From contig CM049310.1 in assembly GCA_026874595.1 (NCBI GenBank), positions 7,564,001 through 7,628,000 on the forward strand: DNA of 64,000 nucleotides, read 5' to 3'. A program made the position numbers and the translations under genes. This DNA comes from Sipunculus nudus (taxonomy: Eukaryota > Annelida > Sipuncula > Golfingiida > Sipunculidae). Under the pieces are notes generated by a model. The model saw nothing but the letters and a program-made list of their open reading frames with translations, was not told the origin of the DNA and searched no databases. Shown in pieces: positions 37,729 to 51,057 of the stretch; the first letter of the stretch is position 1, and each line of letters starts with the position of its first letter.

Positions 37729-38782
37729 GTATCCGCCAAAACATTTTTGCGGATACTATGTTTTCAGCCATCCGCCGCCGCCGCCGCCGCCGCGAAGGTG
37801 TCTGGAGAACTCCTCCGGAACCGCTGGGCGGAATTTTACGAAACCCGGGATTATGTTCTGGTCACATGTGAACTGCTGCGCCCCGATTTTTTTTTTACCT
37901 CTGACCTTTACCTTCTCCAGTGCGTCCATCTGTGCGTCTGTTTTGTCACATTAACCCACATATATCGGGAACCGTTTGACCGATCCGGAAAAAAATGTTT
38001 GCACAAATGTAGCCCTTGGATAGCTTTATAACATACATGAAAAATGGTGGCGTTTTTGCGCAGCGTGCATATGTTCATCTGCCTTTGGAAAAAATCAATC
38101 ACTCATATATCCGCATTAGTTGTACTTATCCACCATGAAGTTTTGAATGTGTATACATCCTGGACAGCTTTCTTGATTTTATGACAGGTGGCACCACCTA
38201 CATGCACGTGGCGCCACCTGCAACCATTTTTGCACAGCGTCCGTCTGTTTGTCTGCCGTGGGATAAAATCACTCATATCTCTGCACTGGTTTGACTTATC
38301 TGCCTAAAATTTTGCAGGTTTATACATCTTGGATAGCTTTCTGGATTTTGTGGCAGGTGGCGCCAACTACATTCACGTTTACGCTGCAGACATCCAGGCT
38401 CATATCTCGGGAACCGTTTGACCGATTGGGCCAAAATTTTGCATGTGTATAGATCGCACATAGTTCTTTATCATACGCAAAACTGATGGCGCCACCTGTA
38501 ACCATTTTTGCACAGCGTCCGTCTGTTTGTCTGCCCTGGGATAAAATCACTCATATCTCGGCAGTGGTTTGACTTTTTGTATTTGTATACAACTTTGATA
38601 GCTTTCTGGATTTTGTGGTAGGTGGCACAACCTACATACACATTTCGGCTGCAGACATCCATGCTAATATGCAACACACCTCACTCTATTTCCCCCTGTT
38701 ACTCAATCCATGCCTCACTTCACCCATCGAACTCTGATTTCGGCGGAAACACGTAGTCGCTCGTCGACTACCCGTATTCTAG
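37729..38782 (+). mobile_element. Helentron-like non-autonomous element, copy B (1054 bp)
   Basis: The 5' end GTATCCGCCAAAACATTTTT, then GCGGATACTATG, is a clean hairpin followed by (CCG)n. The 3' end carries GGCGGAAAC (38742-38750), the hairpin GTAGTCG...CGACTAC and CCGTATTCTAG, then host TT. The interior has three tandem modules with GCGCCACCTGCAACCATTTT and CACTCATATCTC. Same family as copies A and C. Confidence 0.85.
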
Positions 38783-40198
38783 TTCAATTTTGATGATGGC
38801 CTCAATTGAACAAAATACTGTCGCATTATTGGCCTGGCTGTCAATATTTTACAGTATTCGTACTTTTTATTTTACCTTTTAGTTTTCTTTTCAAACTCAG
38901 AATGGCTTAATGTTCGTAAATTTACCGTCCTTACAAAACATCAATGGGATCAGGTTTGATAATTATATACATTGTTCATTACAATTATACTCCGGTCACC
39001 GTGGTTTGTAATACGAAGGGTTCCTTCCATTTGAACAGAAAGATAAAGATAACAAGACATGTCACCGTGCAGTTTCTAGGTATATAATAATGTATTCATC
39101 GTTATTAGAAATATTATCTAAAATTAAAAAGTACTCAAGTGTCTAAATAGTAATGTGCACTAGCCAAACATTTAGCCAGTATTCTGCATTTTATTAACCA
39201 TTTTCTCTGTTATAAATCTCTGATATAACACTGTTCCGTTAAGTTTTCACTCCTATAGGTCTTGGTTTGTTTTCTATTATTTTTTTCAAAATAAATAGGA
39301 AATAAGCATTATTTCCAGCTGTACGTGCTTGATTATTTATTACGTCAAAACATTTAAATGGACCGTACGGCTTTTTGGTCTGGATTATCCTGTTAATGAT
39401 GGGGAATTTGATTTCTCTTGTCTTTGATATAGGACAAAGGCTCGGCCTACAGAAATAAGACACCAACTGAAAATAAGACCGGAAAAAGTAGGCCGGACAG
39501 GTCACAAGAGAAAGACCAGATATAAAAGAGACGCTGATATAAAAAGGAACTAATAATAAGACAGAAGCTGAAAGTCAGGAGTTGTTGTAAACAGGTCGTG
39601 GCAGGCTTGGAGCATTGCCGGAGTTATTACAGACCCCGTGCCTCGACGTCAATAAAACCACCATTCAAATGGATGTTACACACCACAGAGACCAATAACA
39701 GATCAGTAGGTGGACATGGTTGCCGTCCGGTGGTAAAACAGAGAGTGAAACATGACAACCTTCAAATAGAACATAATGTCAGACAATAACGCTGTGTATA
39801 TTTTTTATGGATAGGTCTGTGAGTTGTAGGTGACACCAGTTGTTGCCTGATAATGGGAGTAACTGTGTATAGATTATTATATGAAATCATTAAGCCGTCT
39901 GAATATTTACTGTTCACGAGGGAGAAAATATTTAAGACAGTTCTGAGACAGTTCGGGGCGTTGAGGTTAGAAATTTGAACATATTCTTAAAATTTACCAC
40001 GTTTTTGGAAACAGAACCTAAAACCATCATCTTAAGTCCCTTGGCCAGTACTCTTATTTGCGGATTGGTCACTTCAACAGGCATATTAACATATATACAT
40101 GCATATGATATTGGGAATATTATATATAGAAGAATGTCAGGTTCAGTATTTTACACTGTAGTCTTATTGCATAGTAAAAGGTAATTAAAGGTACTTAT
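38783..40198. other. Intergenic DNA, nothing recognised
   Basis: AT-rich, with no exon or clear repeat border recognised. Confidence 0.45.
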
Positions 40199-40203
40199 CA
40201 GGG

Positions 40204-40368
40204 GGGATCCAGGATTTAGGAAAAGGGGGGGGGGGGTGTCCAACAAATGAAACGACAAATGAAAACCCTAAAAAAAGTCCTCAGGTCTGAAAAAGGGGGG
40301 GGGGGGGGGTCAAGGCGGCAAATTTTGTCAAATTTTGTCCCCCCCCCCCCCCCCCGGATTCGCTTCTG
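40204..40368. mobile_element. MITE with CAGGGGGGATCCAGGATTT ends
   Basis: The left end CAGGGGGGATCCAGGATTTA and the right end CGGATTCGCTTCTG form imperfect inverted repeats, flanked on both sides by CTTAT. The relative at 51716-51846 has clearer ends. The interior is dominated by poly-G and poly-C tracts. The CAGGGGCGGATCC-type end resembles hAT MITEs, but the target duplication looks like 5 bp, so the class is tentative. Confidence 0.6.
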
Positions 40369-40497
40369 CTTATATATACAAGGTTTTTAAACAAATCACA
40401 TCATGTATATCCGTGTGAGATTCATTTTATTTTTCTTTAACACTGCCCTTTTGTTTCTGAGAAGTGTTCTAAAGGGCGCACTCACGTTTATGAATGT

Positions 40498-41087
40498 GAA
40501 CAGTGATGAAGTCGAGACCACGCCTCTCTGAGCACAGGCTACTAGCACAGGCACTCGTTTCCAGCACTAAAATGGCCTAGAAACCGAAAACACATTCAGT
40601 ATGAGCGATATACCCATTATAAAAGAAGTTCTTTTATAATGGGTATATCGCCCATACTCAATGTGTTTTCGGTTTCTAGGCCATTTTAGTGCTGGATTCG
40701 AGTGCCTGTGGCTACTTGAGGCCGAGTCCAAGTCGGAGTCCTTGAGCTTCCAGTCAAAATCTAACTCTCGAGTCCGAGTCATTTGCAACCCGAGTCCAAG
40801 TCCGAGTCGAATAAAAATCTTCTATTAAAAAAAATATAAACGTTTCCTTTGTAAGTTAACACTTTTTTATTCTTGAATATTTAATTACATTTAGCTCCAG
40901 GTGCAGAGATGAAGCCCGGTATATACAGTCTGTTTATAATATTCCGTTAGTACAATTCGCACATGTATGTAAATGTCCTCATAGTATGTCACAGAGCGAT
41001 CATTTTTCTGTCCGAGTCCCCAAGAAAGGGGATTTGAGTCCTGATTCGAGTCCAAGTCCGGACTCGCGTTCTGCGCCATCACTGTTA
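40498..41087. mobile_element. Candidate element containing a giant hairpin and GAGTCC-rich DNA
   Basis: AACAGTGATG near 40499 is matched by the inverse CATCACTGTT at 41076-41085. Between them lie a long hairpin (40544-40712) and degenerate GAGTCCGAGTC repeats at 40722-40812 and 41005-41065. No protein is recognised. Confidence 0.5.
40544..40712. repeat. Long near-perfect inverted repeat (hairpin, arms ~84 bp)
   Basis: The arms at 40561-40627 and 40629-40695 match at about 65 of 67 positions around a single-base centre (G at 40628). The match extends outward through AGCACAGGCACTCG / CGAGTGCCTGTGGC. Such a short loop is rare because hairpins like this are unstable in DNA. Confidence 0.92.
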
Positions 41088-42370
41088 CCCGAGCATGCGT
41101 TTCTCATATTGCAGCCTTTTACAATATTAGGACAGAAACAATTTACATATTAGATAGAATGAATAACTTAATTTCGAGCATAACATTTAATTTTAATTAG
41201 ATCAGTACCAGATTCAAATACTTTCATTATAAACTTGCCAGTATCCAGTGGAAATTCATGTAGCAAATCAGTGAAGGCATATATAAAACTATACAACAAC
41301 AAATTCTGATAATATCTTGAAAAAAAGTAAAAGTTTATGATTATACAGAAACCAAAAATAGGAACAAGTCTGAAAATAAAATCAAGACTTTAAAGACGCC
41401 ACATTTGTGATAAAATAAAAGGCTATTTCTATTTATCTTTTGGGTTAATTTCATTCTAAAATTATTAAGCTAGCCAATAATGCAAATCCACCCACATAGG
41501 AATTTTATATAGAACAAGAAGGTCTAAATAAAGATACAGTCACGTTAATAACGTTGAGGTAAAACAGCGAAACATGCTACTGATTGCGGTCTATTTACAA
41601 CATGGCTTTTAATTCATCTTTCATTCAAATCTAGCTGATATGTTCCAGAAATAAATAAACTGAGTAATTAATGCGCACAAAATCGTGGAATAAAATCTCC
41701 AATGTGATAACACTCGGACTACCGATATTCACTTTCTCTTTTTATTTATATTAAAGTATATATCTAGTATAACCATGCAGATCATCAAAATAGTGTGCGG
41801 AGGCGGTGTCTTGTATAATAAGTAAGGTTACTGTAGTTGATTAACTTCCATATAACAAAAGACCCGTTCGTGACGCGTTTAAATAAAACCATAATGGTAT
41901 ATTTATAGCACAAATAATCAAGTCCTCATCAGTTCAGATAATAATGTTTAGAAATAGAATGCAGAATGCAAGAAAATATATTAAGTAAAATTATCAGTTA
42001 ATTAAATTGCTGAGAATAGGGTTATGGTGTAGCCCAGTGCACGGTTTTATATAAGACGCTTGATTCGTAGCAGTTTGCTATGTTCTCAAAACTGAGGCCT
42101 ATGTCAGAACATAAGATAATCTTCAGAACGGTATTTCCCACAAACCATGTTGAATAACGCTTTTAAGTTTCAGATATTTGTCTGGGAAAAAGTAGCATAT
42201 GAATGATGAAGAATAACCAATTCTCCAAATATATAAACGAAAGTTCACCAAACGTTTTCCTCAAATGATATCAAATTGAGACATTGTCATATTTGTGTGT
42301 TGATGATATTTTCCTCATGTTTGCAAAGTCACATTGTGACAATTGTGTTAATTGTGAAGGTCCATTGAAA

Positions 42371-42493
42371 ATGAGATATATTTATTTATTATTTGTATTA
42401 GTGCTTACTTTTGTTCAAGCCAATACAAGGTCACGAAGCTCTTGTACAATATTGAATAACGCATGGCACAAAACGCCATTTTGTATGTTTTAG
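42371..42493 (+). CDS. Possible small secreted peptide or first exon (40 residues)
   Basis: The frame starts ATGAGATAT and reads MRYIYLLFVLVLTFVQA, which looks like a signal peptide (short basic start, hydrophobic core, small residue at the likely cleavage site). A 23-residue tail with two Cys follows (NTRSRSSC and KTPFCMF), then TAG. The stop overlaps a tandem repeat that begins GGTACGGCAC. An AT-rich genome can produce such hydrophobic frames by chance. No homologue is recognised. This is a weak candidate only. Confidence 0.18.
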   Translation: MRYIYLLFVLVLTFVQANTRSRSSCTILNNAWHKTPFCMF

Positions 42494-42556
42494 GTACGGC
42501 ACGGTTTTGTATGTTTTAGGTATGGCACGATTTTGTATGTCTAAGGTACGGCACAG
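42460..42556. repeat. 25-bp tandem repeat, 3-4 units
   Basis: The unit is close to GGCACGGTTTTGTATGTTTT plus AGGTA, with the first copy degenerate. Confidence 0.75.
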
Positions 42557-45079
42557 TTGTTACACATGCTTTGGAAGCTTTCAGGTAAAAGAATGTATCG
42601 ACAGCGACACGGACACAAAGGAGTCATATACATATGTGCTTACAGAGGGGGCAGAAAAAAGGTATAATGATAGTTGACATATAATTTCATGTAGGTGATA
42701 AGATGTATAGATTGTGTTTTAGTGGGAGAAATAGGAACGAAAAATAATGATATTACACAGTCTTGGCAACTGTTTTCTTTATGTAACTGATAAGTGAATT
42801 TAGCTTTTGGTTATGATTTCATCTTCAAAATGATAAATCAAGGCTAAATAATACACTATGCAAACGTGTGATATATGCACAGTATAAACATCAATGATTC
42901 TAGCTTTAAGCGGCCCTTACACGTCACCATTTTGGTCGCTTTCGCTCCCGTAGTGAAATCGTCTAAACGTCTGACATAATCGCATAACGCACATAATTGC
43001 ATGAGAACGCAGACAACGTGAGCATAAGCACGTGAACAAAGAAGTGATTTGTTGAAATATTTTGGACATCCTCAGATATTTCATAAACGTGACAAAATGC
43101 AACAAAATGCATAGAAACGTGCAAAGGAACGTTAGAAATACTAATCGTGTATTCAGCATATTATGTTATGTAACCGACCAATCAGAGAGCTCCATTATTT
43201 AGCAGAGTGGCATTATTTAAAATATACTACATTGGCAGTATAACAGGTAGTTACGACGCTCCATTAGGAAAACATTTTTATTCAAAGGAAAACATTTTCT
43301 TTCTTCTTAATCCTCGTTACTACCAGGCAGGATCCAAATCTCCGAGTAAGGATCATATAGAACAAATGTTCAGATAGTTTACGGTGCTGAAACATCTGAC
43401 TACACACATCATTGAAGACCACAAGGAAGGCTTTCACTGTATTCATTGTCGTTCGGTGAAGATGTACATCATTTAGTATGGTTACCTTCCCGAATTTTCC
43501 CGATGTCAGTGAATGACTTTTATTGGTTAACGCGATGCGCCTAATATTGTGAAGTCCTGAATCCTGAACAGCTCTCTGCAAATTATATGTTGACCAACCG
43601 TATTAGGCTACAGTTACGCTCCCGAGGCAGCGGAAATCTTGCGCTTCTAAAGAAGCAACTGATTTTCACGCTGCCAGCTTTGACCGTTTATGATATATTT
43701 AGACACTAGATGGCGGTTTGTTGTCCACTGATATAAACGTGCGTACGATGTGACAAGCAGCCAATCAGATGCCAATAAACAAACACTCAACAGGCATCCT
43801 GGCTCCGCCCATTGCCGCGCTTCAAGCGCCGTTTGATGAGTTTCCGGTCGAATTTTAATTGCTCCTTCTGCATTCTCGCATCATCGACCGATTCGATTAT
43901 GACATTATGACTGTGTTAGCGTAGCCATGTATCTGTTGTCTGCAGAACTGAAACCAGCCAGCGAGGTGTGCACGCAGCCTTTGTTGTTACGTTTCGTTTG
44001 AATTACAGCTCACCGGCCGAGCATCCTATGTGCCCAAGACCCTAAGCAAACCACGTCAGGGGCAATTCTCTCTGAGCCTGTGGCCTGTTTAGACGGTTAC
44101 GCTGGGGGATGAGATGTCACTCAAAAAGAAATTAATATGATTGGCTCCGTGTATTCCTCGCTTGGCTTTGTCTTCCAGCACAAAGTTTCATCTGATTGGA
44201 CAAAAGTACAGTGCTTCCATCTGGTGTTGCAAAGCAGGATACGAGGTCATAACAAACAGCGCCTTACGATATAGGGAGTAGCCCTATAGGTAAAGCGCTG
44301 TGTAAAGAGCGTAGGCTACAGTGTGTAAGTAAGCACTGGTAACGCCAATGATGAGGCCTTTTTTGGGTGATATCCCAGTCTCTCCAAATAAGCAAACAAT
44401 TTAAACCCTAGTGTTGATATCACTGATGTGTTCTTCTGTGTATTCGACTTAAAAAATGTCCTATAGCAACCATATTTATCAAACATAACAACATCATGTT
44501 TCGTCATATATGAAATAAGTAATCTAAAAAATATGGGATCGAGATTATTTTTATATTTCAATCGTATGGTTGTAACCTACAGAATAAAAACACAAACGCT
44601 ATGATGAATCAACACGAAGTAATCGGAAGGGGAAGTAATTCGACCGTAAATGGGCTGTTGATGCGACTTCGAGGTCAAGATGTAATTTGCGTCTAATAAG
44701 CGCGAATGTCATAACCAGAACATATGATGCAAAATTACCTGGATTTGCAAAATGTCAGACATAAGCCGTATCTTAGCCGTAGATAGCTTCATGGCAATTT
44801 AAAAATATCCTAGAAAAGACGCCCGAAAGACACTGATAGGCGGTTATAGCCTTTTTCTCCAGTCACCGGGTAGAAATGATAAAAATATTGAGAGATTAGC
44901 TCTTCAGATGCGTCAGGATGCACGAAATAGGCGTTTCCGCCATTCCCATAAAGATTTCACGATCCAAGAAAAAAGAAATCCATAAAAATGTAAAAAATAA
45001 TTTGCTTTTATTTAAGATTCCGGTTTCATAATGTTCAGTAAACCGATTCATGCCCGACACTAGATGGCGTTCATTGTCA

Positions 45080-45890
45080 ATCAGAGTTATTTTTTTTCAA
45101 ATGCAAATTTCGCATTTGCATTTGAATGTAGAGCTACCAGTAGCTTTGCATTTGCATTTAAAAAAAATTTGAAAAAATGATTTTCAAATGCAAAAGCAAT
45201 TCATAAAATGCTCTCATGTATCAATGAAAAGGCTTTACGTGCTAATATACCAACTGTAATGGGCATATGATGAAAATTGTTACACTCATTCAGGGCTCTG
45301 ATATGAGGGTGGTGTAATGTTGTGATGCAAAATTTATAACAGTCTATAACATATTTATTTTTGCTGATGCTGAAATTACTTCAAATCTTTTTGTTCACTT
45401 CTTAATAAAATATAGCCAACTGGAGATGCTGATGTACAACAGTTGTAATGGGCACCTGATGTTAATAGTTACAGATGCTGTTATGTGAATACGGACATCT
45501 CTGTAGACATAATACATCGGTGCATAAGTTTCAACAATCCATTAAATACCTTGATATGACAATACACTATAAATATATTCAAAGCAAAAATATACAAAGG
45601 GTTATGTTACTATTTGGTAAGTCTTTTGAAAAATATTCACCATGTTGTGAATTTATGAAAAGATAAGGAGAGCCGACTCTATTTATATGTTTTGTAACCA
45701 AATAGAGTAAAATGCAAATGCCTTTGTAAATGCATTTGCAAATACTTTAGCATTTGAATTGGATATCTTTTATTGCATTTGCATTTGAAAATTATTAATT
45801 GCATTTGAATTTGAATTTGAGTAATTTTCAGTATTTGCATTTGCATTTAAATGCGCCAAGTTGTGTTAGAACCCAACCCTGTTGGAAATC
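45080..45890. repeat. ATTTGCAT-rich repeat with inverted ends
   Basis: The left edge (about 45088-45130) and right edge (about 45710-45855) are packed with ATTTGCATTTG and its inverse CAAATGCAAAT. The unique middle has no recognised gene. The right flank GCGCCAAGTTGTGTTAGAAC, then CCAACCCT, matches 51075-51110 (GCGTTAAGTCGAATTAGAAC, then CAAACCCT), so the element exists in at least two copies. Confidence 0.6.
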
Positions 45891-48290
45891 GAGGTGTAAT
45901 CGGAAATAACTATAAATATTTCAATATTCAATGTTTGCAAGTGTTTCTTTTAGCGAATCACTGTTCAAAATATTATATACTTTATAACAGTGATGACACT
46001 AGCCTTGGCTGCATGCTGAATAGTATTGTATTCAGGTGTACTGAAGACTTAGGAGAACCGTGACAATACTTCCCTCACCACCACGTGAAAGATACGACCT
46101 GGTCGTGCCATTTATGCAGGTCTTCTTATTCCGGTCCGGGATAGAGTGGTCGTAATGGCTGGGTGGTTGTCCTTCCGGGGTGGTCGTTAGACGAGAATTA
46201 ACTGTACAAGGTTTGCGCTGTAAATATATATAATGACACAAGAGTTAATGATAGCCTGGCTACCTATATTTAGCAGCCTGAGTATACATTTGAACGGTCC
46301 GTCATTACGTGTAATTACACGTGTATCTGTCCATTTATATGTTGTGCACTGGTCGTTTGGAGGTCCCGCGCTTTAACAAAATACTTAGGGCAAATCCACA
46401 TGTATATTATATATATATATAGCCAGACTGGCGCAGCCATGTTTATGCTATGTTCTCTTTATAAGACAAATCGTGTGTGTGACTTGGGCGATGAGGGTTT
46501 TCCTGAATTTAAACAGAAACCAACATGGGTGAGTTGATCACTATACTAAGCTTTTTGGAAAATGTTGCACAATACACTCTGCATATTAAGTGGCAATTCT
46601 CAGCTCCCATAAATATTTGGTTGTTGCTTCATAGCGCTCTCCCTACCACAATCATATTGCTGATTCTGATTTTGGGCTAAAATGGCGGTGCTTTGATTGC
46701 ATGGATTCATTGCTTTCACTCTTGCTAAGTCAATGGTTTAGCATTTTTACAATTATAGGGGAAGTGAGGTATAAGCGTACATGTAAAACTGGTATTTATT
46801 GCTTCATTTGCGTTCCAATCATAATGTATGTATGTGTGTATGTATGTGTGTATGTGCACGAGGGAAATGAGCTTTTACTCTGTTACAAATCTTTCATACA
46901 TAAACTTTTTGTATTAATTATGTCACTTAGTAATGGGTATATGTTATTCTGCTATAAATGTCACAGCATATATTATTATTTTACCTGTTTAATATAACTG
47001 TTACATTTTTAAAATAAAACATCTTCTCGTTATATATATGATAATGTAATAGAAATTAGATGCCTTTCTAGATACCCAGGATGCCTTTCTAATGTGAAAA
47101 GGACCATTACATTTAAATTATGCATTCAGAAGATGTGCTCTCAAATTTAAAACTAAATATTCGTTTATTTTAGTTTTTATTTTATAGTTTATCGGTATTC
47201 ACATGATGCTTGTAATTCATATTAAAATACACATTCCCTTATTTAATATAAATTAAATTTAAATTATTTTATTAAAAAAATAAAGTTATATTTGTAAAAA
47301 ATAGCCTGCTTGAAAACAGAAGGAAATAATATGTAATATATAAAATAAATATAATATATTTATTAAAAAGATATATATTTAATTATAATAATATTCGTAT
47401 TTTTATATTTGATAACAATTTTAGCCAGCCGGATAAAAAAAACTCATAGTTGTCTGTTATACAGTCTGAAAATTACAACGTCTCGCGATTGTGCCATGTA
47501 ACGCCGTGGGACGCAGGGAACTTGACGTAATAAAGGAATGACATTATCGAACGATATAAAAAAAGAGGCATGCATTTCGCATCAATATTCATGTCTGATG
47601 TATAAACATACTGGGCAACATTAAAGAAGACCACTTTTTACTTGCATCAGAACTTTACCGGTTGGGGACCCCTTGCGTCGTTATTGCCCAGATGTTCAGA
47701 GGCGGTCGTAGTGGTTGAGAGTGCTTCCATTATTCGGCTTTGGTAAAAACCACAACGGGTCCATTTTCGTCATTATGCTCTGACACCTTGTGGCCACTTT
47801 TGGTACAAAAAAACCTACCCCAGTTGATACCAGGAAGTGCTTCATCATATTGATGGATCTTCAAACACGAGTGATGCACTTTAACCTCTTAACTGTTTTT
47901 ACCAAACCTTTGATTTTCTTTTTATTTTCCAGGCTAGCTTTAATTTGTGCTCAATCTTTGTGCCCTTACAGTGAAGAAATATCACAGTAAATCAGTGAAT
48001 AAAATAGAATATATAAAACGATATTACAGTTAAAATGGTAGTTAATGGTTGTTAACTGCACAGACACATGCTGCAATGTAGGCCTAGCTGCATCCTGCCA
48101 CCCATCCGTCGATTTTTAATGGACTGAAGACGTATCAGGCCCCTGTCAGTTAATTTCAGAAGGCATGATTGTCATGTTGCCATGGTAGCCATGTGAAATT
48201 CTTACTTGTGCAGATCTGAATCAAATATCTTACATGTTCCTGGAAAAAATCACAATGGAAGCAAAACCTTGTTTTCTCAGCTTTTTTTTT
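45891..48290. other. AT-rich intergenic DNA, nothing established
   Basis: Very AT-rich at 47000-47420. TATGTATGTGTG repeats lie at 46826-46854. A start-like ACATGG directly before a strong donor GTGAGT lies at 46523-46533, but nothing supports it as an exon. Confidence 0.45.
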
Positions 48291-48336
48291 AGCTCAGCTG
48301 ACTATAAGTCATCTGAGCTATAGTCGTGGTCCATTG

Positions 48337-48380
48337 TCCGTCGTCCGTCCGTCCGTCCGTCTGTCCGTCCGTCCGTCCGT
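48337..48380. repeat. (TCCG)n microsatellite
   Basis: GTCCGTCCGTCCGTC-type repeats just inside the 5' end of element D3. The same tract is found in D1, D2 and D4. Confidence 0.9.
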
Positions 48381-50278
48381 AGATGTGGCACATTTTGAAA
48401 CCGTAAGACCTAGGAATCCTAAATTCGGCATAATGTTAGATGTCCCCAAGATCTCCTACAAAGTCGAAAACTGGGTCTTTGCGACTTCGTTCCTCTGAGA
48501 AATTTAGGAAAAACCTCAATTTTTTTTATTAAAAACGTATTTTCACACTTCACGACTGCCTAATATCAAAACTACTCATCTGTTTTTTTTGTAAAAAATC
48601 AGGAAAGATATTTGATCACTTAACACAAAACATGTTAAAGCTATGGACTTTTTTTCCCAGTAATATAACTTTAATTAATCAAAATTAAATTGTACCCAAA
48701 ATTAGATCAAAATCTTTTAAATTTTTTTTAAAATATTAACAAAATTAAAAAATTGGTTCCTTAAATTTTTCGCAACTTTGACCATGGCACGTTTTTTCCT
48801 GTAAGTACTGTTGATCTAATTTTCACAGCATGTACAAATAAAGATTCAATCTGTTAAAATCTGAAATTTAAAAATAAAAGCTGCAAAATAGGCTAGTTAT
48901 TGAATTTTTTTTGATGCTCTTGTTGTATTCCCTTACATTGTCAAGCAGTCTACTGTGGTCACTATTGGTCTTTCAGTGCAGCTCTCTATGCTCCCAAGGT
49001 TGTTGGCATAATGTTAGATGTCCCCAAGATCTCCTACCAAGCCGAAAACTGGGTCTTTGCGACTTCATTCCTTTGAGAAATTAAGGAAAAACCTCAATTT
49101 TTTATTAAAAACCTATTTTCACATTTCAGGACAGCCTAACTACTAAAACAATCACCTGTTTTTCCTCATATTTACCATAAATATTCCTCTATATAGTTCC
49201 TATGTACATGCCAGAAATTAGGTCTGTATTATATGATTTAAAAAAAGTTATGGGCTCAAACATAACGCATTTTTTAAAAAAGATATTTGATCACTTAACA
49301 TAAACATTTTAAAGCTATGGACTTTTTTTCCAGTAATATATCTTTAATTAATCAAAATTAAATTGTATACCCAAAATTAGATCAAAATCTGTTATTTTTT
49401 TTTTAAATATTAGCAAAAATAAAAAATTGGTACCTTAAATTTTGCCTAAATTTGACCATGGCACGTTTTTTTCTTATAAGTACATTTGATTTCATTTTCA
49501 CAGCCAGTTTACATATGGATTTAATCTGATGAATTTTTAATTTGAAAGTATAAGCTTAAAAAAAAGTCTAGCTATTGAAGTTTTTTAGAAGCCTTAATGT
49601 ATTTGTATTTTCTAGCATCATCACCCTACTTTTGTTTACCTGGTAATCCAAAAATTGACATAATGTTAGATGTAATTGTAAATATTCATATTCTTCCATA
49701 CATTTCCTATGTACATACCAAAATTTAGGTTAGTATTGCATAATTTGTTGAAGTTATAGGCCCAAACATAATGCACCTTGTAAAAAATCAGGATATATAT
49801 TTACTCACTTAACATAAGAATGGCTGAGACTTTTTTTCAGGAATATAACATCATTTAATCAAGATTCAATTGTATACCGAAAATTAGATTTGAAATTTGC
49901 ATTTTTTTTAAGTTATTAGCATAAATATAATATCAGTACCTTGAATTTTGCCCAACATTGGCCACGGCACGAATTTTTCCTGTAAGTACTGTGGATGTTA
50001 TTTTCACAGCATGTACACATAAGAATTTAATCTGTTAAAATCTGAAATTTGAAAAATAAAAGCTGCAAAATTAGGCTAGTCATTGAATTTGTTTGGAGGC
50101 TCTTGTTGTGTTCCCTTACATTGTCAAGCAGTCCACTGAGGTCACTGTAGGTCATTCAGTGTAACTCTCTATGCTCCCAAGGCTGTTATGTAATCCCATC
50201 ACATGGGCAAGCCCTTTCTCTTGTTGAGCTTGATCAGGCTGCCAGAATAAATACCACAGGGAGCCTTTCTTTCCCCCC

Positions 50279-50294
50279 AACCCCCCCCCCCCCC
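50279..50294. repeat. Poly-C tract
   Basis: A C run within element D3. Confidence 0.85.
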
Positions 50295-51057
50295 ACCACC
50301 CCACGCCATTCTGTTGACAGACCTGTACTCTAAACAAGATGAATCTTATAATTTCACATTTTTTCAGCGATGAACAGTAACAACAGAGACCCTTCCCTGA
50401 CCCACCGCTTCGATACTCAGGACTAATATACAAAACAAAGCTTATAATTTTAATGTTAAAAAAAATCTTTTTGTTGAGACTTGGACATTTTTTTTTTAAA
50501 GAGAAAAATTTTCAGGAATTTAATCCTAATATTCAAATATGGTAAAATATTAGGACCTAGTGTAAGTACTAACTGACAAGATTTAAGAAGATATAAATGC
50601 TTGGTAGCATTTCATTCATATATCTTAAAGTTGGCGGAGCCTAGGTGTGAATAACACTGTTAAACCTAGTTTTTAAAATTAGGAATATTGGTCAAACTTT
50701 GTGGGATTAATATTTAACTCATATGGCCATATATTTAACTTTTGAAAACTTAATTACCTTCACACATTATTTGTTTATGAAATGGAATTTTTATATGACA
50801 CTTACCGTAGGCCAATTTTTTCCCTTGGTGCATCACTAAATGGTTTCAGGCCAAAGGTTTAATTTATTACACAGTCCATATGCTTCAGCTCATGTCCATT
50901 ATTCTATAATTTACAGAGTTTCATTTAAGATTGGCTATTTTCTCTTACCTTTTCAAATGGTAATATACATGGAAAAACCATAAGAAATAAAAATATTTTG
51001 CAGTTACTAATATTTTCCAAAATTCAGCTGAGCGACGTGACCTATGGGTCCCTTGAT

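Larger units (their letters stand above)
41088..45079. other. AT-rich intergenic DNA, no gene established
   Basis: The only notable points are a 25-bp tandem repeat at 42460-42556 next to a short signal-peptide-like frame at 42371-42493, and more GC-balanced DNA at 43600-44160. No KYNU-like conserved exon was seen. Confidence 0.45.
48291..51057 (+). mobile_element. Family D Helentron-like element, copy D3 (~2.8 kb)
   Basis: It starts AGCTCAGCTGACTATAAGTC, then ATCTGAGC (5' hairpin), followed by a (GTCC)n stretch at 48337-48380. It ends AATTCAGCTGAGCGACGTGA, then CCTATGGGTCCCTTG. Three direct repeats of roughly 600 bp are visible: ATAATGTTAGATGTCCCCAA recurs at 48431 and 49009, with a decayed third near 49660. 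The modules share TTAATTAATCAAAATTAAAT and CATGGCACGTTTTTT. No protein is encoded. Confidence 0.75.

Noticed and set aside
46523-46533. ACATGG directly followed by donor GTGAGT, resembling a first exon
   Set aside because: No promoter, downstream exon or recognisable peptide supports it.
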